Positions 12,066 to 18,346 of a stretch of DNA of 18,346 nt are shown piece after piece (the first letter of the stretch is position 1; the number at the start of each line of letters is the position of its first letter). The translations under genes and the position numbers were made by a program. The notes under the pieces were generated by a model, which was given only the letters and a program-made list of their open reading frames with translations, made no database searches and was not told the DNA's origin. This DNA comes from Actinomycetota bacterium. GTDB lineage: Bacteria; Actinomycetota; Acidimicrobiia; Acidimicrobiales; JAHWKP01. The stretch spans positions 1-18,346 of the forward strand of contig JAHWKP010000012.1 in the NCBI GenBank assembly GCA_019347775.1, in the 5' to 3' direction.

Positions 12066-14291
12066 GTGCGCCGAGTGCTGAAGACCTTTGGCGTCTTCTT
12101 CCTGTGCTCGGCCGGCGTGCCGATCGCGGTGACCGTCACGATCCTCGCCGCCTTCCTCTTCCTCCCGCTGCCGGCCTCGCTACCTGACGCCAAGCCCACG
12201 GTCGCCTCGCAGATCAGCCATGTGCTCGACGCGCTGGGGAACGAGATCGGGGTTTTCCGGGAGTTCGAACAGAACGTGCCCATACGGCCAGAGGACATCC
12301 CCGAGCACCTCAAACAGGCGGTCATCGCCTCGGAGGACCGCAACTTCTACGCCCACGGCGGGGTGGACGTCGGGGGAAGCTTCCGGGCCCTTTGGGCCGA
12401 CCTGCGCAACCAGAGCCTGGTGCAGGGCGGCTCGACCATCACCCAGCAGTACGTGAAGAACGCCTACACCGGCGCCGACCGCACGATCGTCCGCAAGATC
12501 CGCGAAGCCATCCTCGCCTCACAGCTCGACCGGCAATTCGAGAAGGACGAGATCCTGTTCCGCTACCTCGACTCGATCTACCTGGGTGACGGGATCTACG
12601 GCGTCGGAGCGGCGGCGGAGAGCTATTTCCGCAAGCCCATCAGCGAGCTCACTCTCTCGGAGTCGGCGACCATCGCCGGGTTGATCCCGGCGCCGAGCCG
12701 CTACGCCCCGCGGTCCAACCCGTCGCTGGCTGAATCCAAGCGTCGCATCGTGCTCAATTCGATGCTCGACGTCGGCTTCATAACCCAGGCCGAGTACGAG
12801 GAGGCCTTGGCCCAGGGTGTATGGCTGGCCTCGACCGGACCCGCTCCGGGGCCGGCGGTCGTGGTGCACCCGCCCGTCCAGCAGTTCACCCAGTTCCCGT
12901 TCTTCGTCGACTACGTCCGCCGCTATCTGGTGGCCAAGTACGGACCCGCCAAGGTGTTCCGAGGAGGACTTCAGATCCAGACCACGCTCGACCCTGAGAT
13001 GCAGGCCGAAGCCGAGAAGGCCGTGGCCGAGGGACTGCGCGGAACCACCCATCCGATCGAGATGGCTCTGGTCGCGGTCGAGCCACCCACGGGCTTCGTG
13101 AAGGCCCTGGTCGGCGGCCGCGACTTCACCCGCTCCCAGGTGAACCTGGCGCTCGGCGCCTGTCCTACGCGGCCGCTGGCCGAGGTACCGGTCGAGGTCG
13201 AGGCCAGTTGCTGGTCCGCCGACAACGAGACGGTCGAAGGTGGCGGCACCGGACGCCAGCCCGGCTCGTCGTGGAAGCCGTTCGTCCTGGCCGCGGCCTT
13301 CGCCAAGGGTCTGACACCGTCCAAGACCTATCCGGCACCGAACGCCTACCGGGTACCGGGTTGCACCGGAGCCACCGGCTGCACCATCCGCAACTACGAG
13401 GGCGCTTCTTTCGGATCGGCGAACCTGCGGACCGCCACCTGGAAGTCGATCAACACCGTCTACGCCCAGCTGATCGACGACGTCGGCGTGAAGGAGACGG
13501 CCGAGATGGCCAAGAAGCTCGGCATCACCTCGGCATGGTCGTCGCCCCGAGTCCATGGGCTCTCATACGCCTTGGGCGCGCAGGAGGTCTCGCCGCTCGA
13601 CATGGCGGCCTCGTTCGGCGTGTTCGCCACGGGGGGCAAGCGCCATCCCCCCACTCCCATAGTGAAGATCATCGATGCCGAGGGCAACGTGCTGGAGGAC
13701 AACACCAACCGGCTCGAGGAGGAAGGCGAGCAGGTCCTCGATCCGGTGATCGCCACCAACGTCACCGACGTGCTGCGCGGTGTGATCACTTCAGGAACGG
13801 GCACCCGGGCCAACATCGGACGGCCCGCCGCCGGCAAGACGGGTACCGCCCAGGAATGGCGCGACGCCTGGTTCGTCGGGTTCACGCCTTCGCTGTCCAC
13901 TTCGGTGTGGATGGGCAACGAGCTGAAGCCGACCCCGCTGCGGGGAATCAAGGGCGTTCGAAACGTGGCCGGTGGCACCATCCCCGCCGGCGTGTGGCGA
14001 GCGTTCATGGTGGGGGCGCTGAGGGGCGTCGCTCCCAAGGACTTCGACGAGCCCGCCCCCATTCGGCCCGTGGCCGACGCCCTCAAGCGCGAGGCGCGGG
14101 GCGGGATCAGCCCCGGCCGCCGGCGGGCCCCGATGCCGGAGGACATGGGTGGGCCCTACAGCGACAGCCCCCCTTCGCCCGACGCTCAGCCTCCGCCTCG
14201 GCGGACAACGACCTCGACGACAAGACCCGAGGATGACGGTGATGACGACCCGGGTCGAACTACGACCACGCTCGTACCGTTCGACCCCTGA
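12066..14291 (+). CDS. Class A penicillin-binding protein (bifunctional transglycosylase/transpeptidase)
   Basis: The 741-residue enzyme polymerises lipid II and cross-links peptidoglycan outside the membrane. It has a short cytoplasmic tail, one membrane segment (about 8-35) and a GT51 domain with EDRNFYAHGG (90-99, catalytic Glu90), GGSTITQQ (121-128) and RKIREAILASQLDR (143-156). The transpeptidase has SSWK (Ser401/Lys404), SIN (461-463) and KTG (591-593). Four cysteines (366, 382, 433, 439) flank the active-site serine and could form two disulfides. The C-terminal tail (from about 650) is rich in Pro, Asp and Thr (TTTSTTRPEDDGDDDPGRTTTT) and is probably disordered. No PASTA domain is visible, unlike M. 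tuberculosis PonA2. GTG 12066 is chosen because it precedes the membrane segment directly, with GGGAAG at 12051-12056; the frame is open far upstream but there it is antisense to selA. Confidence 0.93.
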   Translation: MRRVLKTFGVFFLCSAGVPIAVTVTILAAFLFLPLPASLPDAKPTVASQISHVLDALGNEIGVFREFEQNVPIRPEDIPEHLKQAVIASEDRNFYAHGGVDVGGSFRALWADLRNQSLVQGGSTITQQYVKNAYTGADRTIVRKIREAILASQLDRQFEKDEILFRYLDSIYLGDGIYGVGAAAESYFRKPISELTLSESATIAGLIPAPSRYAPRSNPSLAESKRRIVLNSMLDVGFITQAEYEEALAQGVWLASTGPAPGPAVVVHPPVQQFTQFPFFVDYVRRYLVAKYGPAKVFRGGLQIQTTLDPEMQAEAEKAVAEGLRGTTHPIEMALVAVEPPTGFVKALVGGRDFTRSQVNLALGACPTRPLAEVPVEVEASCWSADNETVEGGGTGRQPGSSWKPFVLAAAFAKGLTPSKTYPAPNAYRVPGCTGATGCTIRNYEGASFGSANLRTATWKSINTVYAQLIDDVGVKETAEMAKKLGITSAWSSPRVHGLSYALGAQEVSPLDMAASFGVFATGGKRHPPTPIVKIIDAEGNVLEDNTNRLEEEGEQVLDPVIATNVTDVLRGVITSGTGTRANIGRPAAGKTGTAQEWRDAWFVGFTPSLSTSVWMGNELKPTPLRGIKGVRNVAGGTIPAGVWRAFMVGALRGVAPKDFDEPAPIRPVADALKREARGGISPGRRRAPMPEDMGGPYSDSPPSPDAQPPPRRTTTSTTRPEDDGDDDPGRTTTTLVPFDP

Positions 14292-14305
14292 TTTTCTAGT
14301 TCGTA

Positions 14306-14315
14306 AACAATTGTT
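14306..14315. promoter_or_regulatory. 10-base perfect palindrome upstream of the ABC exporter promoter
   Basis: AACAATTGTT is a perfect palindrome in an unusually AT-rich stretch, one base upstream of a candidate -35 hexamer. It could be a small operator half of a larger site. Short palindromes of AT bases do occur by chance, so support is weak. Confidence 0.25.
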
Positions 14316-14316
14316 G

Positions 14317-14345
14317 TTGATCTAGCGATCGACCCTTGCTAATTT
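14317..14345 (+). promoter_or_regulatory. Candidate sigma-A-type promoter giving a nearly leaderless ABC exporter transcript
   Basis: TTGATC (14317-14322), a 17-base spacer and TAATTT (14340-14345) resemble -35 and -10 hexamers. Initiation about 6-8 bases downstream would fall at 14351-14353, two to four bases before ATG 14355. The ATG has no ribosome-binding sequence, which fits leaderless translation, common in actinobacteria. The 63-base gap 14292-14354 is much more AT-rich than its surroundings. Confidence 0.45.
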
Positions 14346-14354
14346 TCTCGCCGC

Positions 14355-16250
14355 ATGGACGATCCAGGTGGGGGTGGCGGGAAACGCTGGGGGACGGTCA
14401 AGCAGCGTCTGTTACGCCTGCTCGGCTGGGACCGCTCTGCGGGCGGCATCTACCGCCTGATTCGGCTCCTGCCCCGCGCCAGCCTGCCCCTGACGCTGGT
14501 GCTGGGTTTCGTAGTCATTCTCGGGGCGTTGGTGCCGAACCTGTTCGCCATCGCGACGGGGCTGGTGGTGGGCCAGGTAGCCGACGGGATCGCCGGCGGG
14601 TTGTCGTCGCCGGCGGGCCAACGGCTGCTGTGGACCGCCGTGGCCGCGGGCGGACTGTTCGTGTTGCAGGAGCTGTTCGGCCCGTTGTCGCTACTGGCCA
14701 GTTTCCCGCTCGGGATGAAGGCCGAGCAGCGACTGGCCGACGACGTCATGCGCGCGTCGCTCAATCCGGTCGGAATCTCCCATCTGGAGGATCCGGCCAT
14801 CCTCGACAGCATCCAGCAAGCACGCGGCATCGGCGCGGGTGGAACGGGGCCCACAGAAACCGTCCCTGCGCTCGTAGCCCTGGGCACGCTGAGGCTGGCG
14901 TCGATCGGTTCGGCGGTCATCGTCGCCACATTCAATGTGTGGCTGGCCATCGCCTTGGTCGTGTTCCGTCTCGGAATTCGTCGCCAGGTGTTCCGCCAGA
15001 TGAAGCGGGCCATCGACCTCGTGGTTGGCCAAACCCAGCGCATGCGCCAGGCGAATTACCTGCGGAACCTCGCGCTCGAGCCGGCGAGCGCGAAGGAGAT
15101 CCGCGTCTTCGGTATGGTCCGCTGGCTTCTCGACCGCTTCGACGCAGCGTGGCACTCCGCCATGGCCGACTCCTGGCGCGAGCGCCGCGGATCGGCCCGC
15201 ACCGTGGTGCGGGGCGGACTCCTCGTGATGGTGGCCGACATAATCGCCTTCGGCCTACTCGCCCGCGCCGCCACGCGCGGTGAGATCAGCGTGGGGCAGC
15301 TCACGACCTACATCCAGGCGGTGTTCGGTATCGCCCGGATCGGGATCATGAGCCAACAGGACGATCAGATCGCGGCTGGCGTGGCATCGCTGGACGCGGC
15401 CCTGAAGGTGCAGAAGTCGGTGCCCCCGACGACACGTGTATCCGGAAAGCCCACGTCATCGATGCCGGTCGAGTCGATTCGGTTCGAGGACGTCTCGTTC
15501 CGCTACCCCGGCGGCCACGAGGACGTTCTCGACGGCTTCGACCTCGAGATTCCGGCGGGGCGTTCGCTCGCCGTCGTAGGGGCCAACGGTGCCGGCAAGA
15601 CGACCCTCGTGAAGCTGCTGTCCCGTCTCTACGACCCCACGTCAGGGCGCATCACGGTCGACGGCGTGGACCTACTCAAGCTGGATCCCTACGAGTGGCA
15701 AGCCCGGATGGCTGCCATCTTCCAGGACTTCGTCCGCTACCAGCTTCCGGTGTCGGCCAACGTCGCGCCGGGCGGGGTCACCGACTTGGACACTGTGCGT
15801 TCCGCGGCCGCCCAGGCTGGAGCACTCGAGATCATCGAAGGCCTCGAACACGGCTGGGACACCGTGCTCGATCGCCGCTACCAACGCGGCGCAGAGCTCT
15901 CCGGCGGACAGTGGCAGCGCGTCGCGTTGGCGCGGGCTCTCCACGCCCGGGCTGCCGGAGCGGGCGTGCTGGTGCTGGATGAGCCGACGGCCAATCTCGA
16001 CGTGCGAGCCGAGGCCGAGCTCTACGACCGGTTCTTGGAGCTCACCGAAGGCACGACGACGATTCTCATCTCACACCGCTTTTCGACCGTGCGGCGGGCC
16101 GACAACGTCTGCGTGATCGATGCCGGCAAAGTCATAGAACTCGGCAGTCATGCCGAACTCGTGAGCGCCGGAGGGGCATACGCCCGGATGTTCGAACTCC
16201 AGGCCGCCCGTTTTCGAGAGGTCGAGCCCGAAGGTGCGCTGAATGGCTGA
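14355..16250 (+). CDS. ABC exporter half-transporter (membrane domain fused to ATPase), first subunit
   Basis: The 631-residue protein has an N-terminal membrane domain (about 35-350) with hydrophobic segments near residues 44-72, 92-118, 175-205 and 285-305. An intracellular coupling region around 235-262 includes AKEIRVFGM. The nucleotide-binding domain has Walker A GANGAGKTT (409-417), Q-loop Gln457 in FQDFV, signature LSGGQ (515-519), Walker B VLVLDE (538-543) and the switch His574 in ISHRFS. The ELSGGQWQR signature context and QDFV Q-loop resemble peptide or lanthipeptide-type exporters, but no precursor peptide or modification enzyme is nearby, so the cargo is unknown. It overlaps the next gene by 8 bases, implying a heterodimer. 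ATG 14355 follows a candidate leaderless promoter. Confidence 0.9.
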   Translation: MDDPGGGGGKRWGTVKQRLLRLLGWDRSAGGIYRLIRLLPRASLPLTLVLGFVVILGALVPNLFAIATGLVVGQVADGIAGGLSSPAGQRLLWTAVAAGGLFVLQELFGPLSLLASFPLGMKAEQRLADDVMRASLNPVGISHLEDPAILDSIQQARGIGAGGTGPTETVPALVALGTLRLASIGSAVIVATFNVWLAIALVVFRLGIRRQVFRQMKRAIDLVVGQTQRMRQANYLRNLALEPASAKEIRVFGMVRWLLDRFDAAWHSAMADSWRERRGSARTVVRGGLLVMVADIIAFGLLARAATRGEISVGQLTTYIQAVFGIARIGIMSQQDDQIAAGVASLDAALKVQKSVPPTTRVSGKPTSSMPVESIRFEDVSFRYPGGHEDVLDGFDLEIPAGRSLAVVGANGAGKTTLVKLLSRLYDPTSGRITVDGVDLLKLDPYEWQARMAAIFQDFVRYQLPVSANVAPGGVTDLDTVRSAAAQAGALEIIEGLEHGWDTVLDRRYQRGAELSGGQWQRVALARALHARAAGAGVLVLDEPTANLDVRAEAELYDRFLELTEGTTTILISHRFSTVRRADNVCVIDAGKVIELGSHAELVSAGGAYARMFELQAARFREVEPEGALNG

Positions 16251-18069
16251 GAACACCGAGACCGTCATCGCCCCGCTTACCCTCCGCCGCCGACTGCGGG
16301 CCCTGCGGAAGATGGCCGGCATCGCATGGCGGGCCGACCGCGCCGGCGTGGTGCTTACGGTCGTGTTCGGCCTCGTCGCCAGCGCGTCGATCGTGCGCAT
16401 CCTCGCCGTGAAAGCGATCGTCGAGGCGGCGGTCGACGGTGACACTCGGGGGGCGGCCATCGCCGTCGGCATCCTCGCCACCTTCGGCGCGGTAGACCGC
16501 ATCAACAACAACTACGGCTTCCAGCGCCGGGCCATCCTCCAGGAGCGCAACGACCTCGCGGTGGACCGCCATCTGATGGAGATGAGCGCCGGACTGCCGG
16601 GTCTGGAGCATCACGAGCGTCCGGAGTTCGCTTCGCAGCTCGAGCTGCTCCGGCAGGAGCGGGGAATGCTCTCGAACATCGTCTCGGCGGTGTACTTCCT
16701 GTTCGAGTCGTTCGTCCGGTTGATCGTTTCCATGGTGGTGCTGGCCTCGGTAGCCGCCCCCCTGGCGCTGCTGCCGCTGTTCGCGGTGCCGAGCATCATC
16801 GCCGCGAGGGCGGCGTGGCGGATCGACGCCCGCGCAAAGGAACGGCTGGTCGAGACATGGCGGCGGGCCGAGCACGTCTACGGCCTGGCGACCACGCCGG
16901 GCCCAGCGAAGGAGGCCCGGCTGTTCGGTCTGCGCGAGTGGCTGCCCCGGCTATTCGCCGACGACTACCGCCACGGGCGGCGAACCTGGGTCGGTTCCCG
17001 GGCGCGGCAGCTGGGCCTGGAGACTGCAGGTCGGGTGTTCTTCGGGTTGGGGTTCGTCGCCGCGCTGGTGTTGGTGGCGTCCCGGGCTGCGGCCGGTCAG
17101 GCGACAGCGGGCGACGTCGTGGTCGCCTTCCAGGTCGCGGGGGAAGTCAGTTTCCAGTTGGCGACGACGGTGAACAGCCTGGCTTGGTTCGGCGCGGTGT
17201 TGGTGGTGGCCGGCCGTTATCTGTGGCTCACCGATTATGCAGAGAGAACTGCTAGCGCGACCCCATCGGAAACGGTCCCCGTGCCCGAAAAGCTGACCGA
17301 CGGAATCCGGGTAGAGAACGTCGACTTCACGTACCCCGGGACTGACCGACCGGTGTTGACAGGTGCCGACCTGTTCCTGCCGGCGGGCTCGACAGTCGCC
17401 GTGGTTGGCGACAACGGTGCTGGCAAGACGACGCTCGTGAAGCTGCTGTGCGGCTTCTATGAACCGACCGCCGGGCGGATCACGGTTGATGGTGTGGACA
17501 TCGCCGAGATGGAACTGCCGGAGTGGCGCAAGCGAATGTCGGCGGGGTTCCAGGACTTCGTCAAATTCGAGTTACTTGCGCGCGAATCCGTGGGCGTCGG
17601 GGAGCTCGACGCCTTGGACGATGTCAAGACGGTAGAAGACGCGCTCCACCGTGCGGCCGCGGACGATGTCGTCCCGCGGCTGGCAGAAGGCCTGGAGACC
17701 CAGCTCGGACGCAGTTGGACCAACGGCGCCGAGCTCTCCGGGGGGCAATGGCAGAAGCTGGCCCTCGGCCGGGCGATGATGCGCAGCGCTCCGCTCCTGC
17801 TGGTGCTCGATGAGCCGACCGCCAGCCTCGACCCCGATACCGAACACGCCCTGTTCGAGCGCTACGCCGGCGCCGCTCGCCGAGTCGCCGAAACGAACGG
17901 TGCCATCACCGTGCTCGTATCGCACCGTTTCTCGACCGTCCGGATGGCCGACCTCATAGTCGTAGTCAACGACGGTCGCATAGTGGAATCCGGCTCCCAC
18001 CAAGAGCTGGTCCAACAGAACGGCCTATACGCCGAGCTCTACAACCTCCAAGCCCGCGCCTACGCGTAG
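16243..18069 (+). CDS. ABC exporter half-transporter (membrane domain fused to ATPase), second subunit
   Basis: The 608-residue partner has the same architecture: membrane segments near residues 34-60, 68-84, 145-188 and 262-330, then the nucleotide-binding domain with Walker A GDNGAGKTT (389-397), Q-loop Gln437 in FQDFV, signature LSGGQ (498-502), Walker B LLLVLDE (518-524) and switch His561. Both subunits retain consensus catalytic residues, so unlike many heterodimeric exporters neither ATP site looks degenerate. Shared coupling-helix motifs (AKEIRVFGM in the first, AKEARLFGL here) indicate origin by duplication. ATG 16243 lies inside the end of the first gene (overlap ATGGCTGA, 8 bases). 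A strong hairpin follows the stop. Confidence 0.9.
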   Translation: MAENTETVIAPLTLRRRLRALRKMAGIAWRADRAGVVLTVVFGLVASASIVRILAVKAIVEAAVDGDTRGAAIAVGILATFGAVDRINNNYGFQRRAILQERNDLAVDRHLMEMSAGLPGLEHHERPEFASQLELLRQERGMLSNIVSAVYFLFESFVRLIVSMVVLASVAAPLALLPLFAVPSIIAARAAWRIDARAKERLVETWRRAEHVYGLATTPGPAKEARLFGLREWLPRLFADDYRHGRRTWVGSRARQLGLETAGRVFFGLGFVAALVLVASRAAAGQATAGDVVVAFQVAGEVSFQLATTVNSLAWFGAVLVVAGRYLWLTDYAERTASATPSETVPVPEKLTDGIRVENVDFTYPGTDRPVLTGADLFLPAGSTVAVVGDNGAGKTTLVKLLCGFYEPTAGRITVDGVDIAEMELPEWRKRMSAGFQDFVKFELLARESVGVGELDALDDVKTVEDALHRAAADDVVPRLAEGLETQLGRSWTNGAELSGGQWQKLALGRAMMRSAPLLLVLDEPTASLDPDTEHALFERYAGAARRVAETNGAITVLVSHRFSTVRMADLIVVVNDGRIVESGSHQELVQQNGLYAELYNLQARAYA

Positions 18070-18102
18070 TTATTGGCTCTTCGCCTGACGGCTCATCGCT
18101 GT

Positions 18103-18130
18103 GCGGTGGGGGACCCCCAACCCCCACCGC
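18103..18130. terminator. Strong GC hairpin between convergent genes, probable terminator
   Basis: GCGGTGGGGG (18103-18112) pairs perfectly with CCCCCACCGC (18121-18130) around the 8-base loop ACCCCCAA. It lies 33 bases after the ABC exporter stop and 38 bases beyond the stop of the convergent protease-like gene, so it could end transcription from both sides. There is no T-tract on either strand, as is common for actinobacterial terminators, so termination is inferred from position and stem strength. Nothing else is recognised in 18070-18168. Confidence 0.6.
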
Positions 18131-18168
18131 GCGGGTGCGAGGTCCGCGAGAGAAACCCTAAAGCCCGT

Positions 18169-18346
18169 TTAGCGGCGGTCGCCGGCGCCGGCGGGGTCGC
18201 CGCCGGGGCAGTCGAGGATCTGGCCGCAGGTCGCCTGGATGGGGATTCCGAAGAAGACCCCTTCACTCCCGAACCCCAGAGGCGAATAGGCGCGGCTGGC
18301 TACGCCCACCGCCTGACCTTTCGAGTTCACGAGCGGACCGCCCTGG
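18169..18346 (-). CDS. C-terminal end of a trypsin-like (S1-fold) protease-family protein, 5' end outside the window
   Basis: Fifty-eight codons are readable from 18345 down to the TAA at 18171-18169. The visible start, QGGPLVNSKGQAVGVA, matches the segment after the catalytic serine of chymotrypsin-fold and HtrA-type proteases (usual consensus GNSGGPLVN.xG.VVGV). It is followed by FFGIPI, as in the last beta strands of that fold, then a short tail with two cysteines (ATCGQILDC) and a Gly/Asp/Arg end. The residue before GGPL is Gln, where Ser is expected, so this copy may be inactive. No PDZ domain follows. The gene is convergent with the ABC exporter genes. Family call is moderate because so little is visible. 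Confidence 0.65.
   Translation of the reverse strand, partial: QGGPLVNSKGQAVGVASRAYSPLGFGSEGVFFGIPIQATCGQILDCPGGDPAGAGDRR

Noticed and set aside
12519..13556. Minus-strand 345-codon frame opposite the PBP gene
   Set aside because: No motif or plausible start signal; the plus strand carries every GT51 and transpeptidase motif.
1..18346. selC (tRNA-Sec), CRISPR array, transposase, integrase or phage genes
   Set aside because: Looked for on both strands and not found. No regularly spaced direct repeats apart from the coding repeats at 970-1257, and no UCA-anticodon long tRNA.

Overview
This window looks like chromosomal DNA from a GC-rich actinobacterium. The evidence is a WhiB-family iron-sulfur protein (a family essentially confined to Actinobacteria and their phages), a tandem pair of Get3/ArsA-like ATPases of the mycobacterial Rv3679-Rv3680 type, strong GC bias, and frequent GTG and TTG starts. 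An acidimicrobial or similar deep-branching lineage would fit, but that is inference. No insertion sequence, integrase, phage gene or CRISPR array is visible. Coding density is very high and no gap exceeds about 130 bases.

Layout. (1) 1-1260: 3' part of an exported-looking protein with repeated beta-sandwich domains and a proline-rich C-terminal repeat. (2) 1270-2523, minus: secreted phosphodiester-glycosidase-like protein, followed by tRNA-Pro(CGG) on the minus strand at 2551-2627. (3) 2707-3759: two-part putative lipoprotein. (4) 3773-5015, minus: a two-gene unit of a stand-alone receiver domain followed by an overlapping CorC-like CBS-pair protein. (5) 5145-8653, plus: a compact operon of a STAS anti-sigma-antagonist-like protein, two Get3/ArsA-like ATPases and an NfeD-like membrane protein whose protease site appears lost. 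(6) 8718-8984: WhiB. (7) 8962-12026, minus: selB and selA, the selenocysteine-insertion genes. (8) 12066-14291: class A penicillin-binding protein. (9) 14355-18069: a pair of overlapping ABC exporter half-transporters. (10) 18169-18346, minus: C-terminal end of a trypsin-like protease-fold protein.

How the parts relate. The order ATPase A, ATPase B, WhiB, bifunctional PBP matches the Mycobacterium tuberculosis neighbourhood Rv3679, Rv3680, whiB4, ponA2. Here an NfeD-like gene and a selAB unit are interposed. A STAS protein sits at the head of the ATPase operon and a receiver protein is transcribed divergently from it, which suggests, but does not show, regulatory input into the ATPase pair. 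selA and selB supply the enzyme that makes Sec-tRNA and its elongation factor. selC, selD and a selenoprotein are not seen here and should lie elsewhere. The ABC pair should form a heterodimeric exporter of unknown cargo.

The most interesting signals are the STAS/Get3-pair/pseudo-NfeD operon in a partly conserved actinobacterial neighbourhood, its asymmetric ATPase switch motifs, the dead-looking NfeD protease site, a palindrome and possible 13-codon upstream frame in front of whiB, the PQHFG/AQAFG proline-rich repeats, and a trypsin-like end with Gln where the catalytic Ser is expected.
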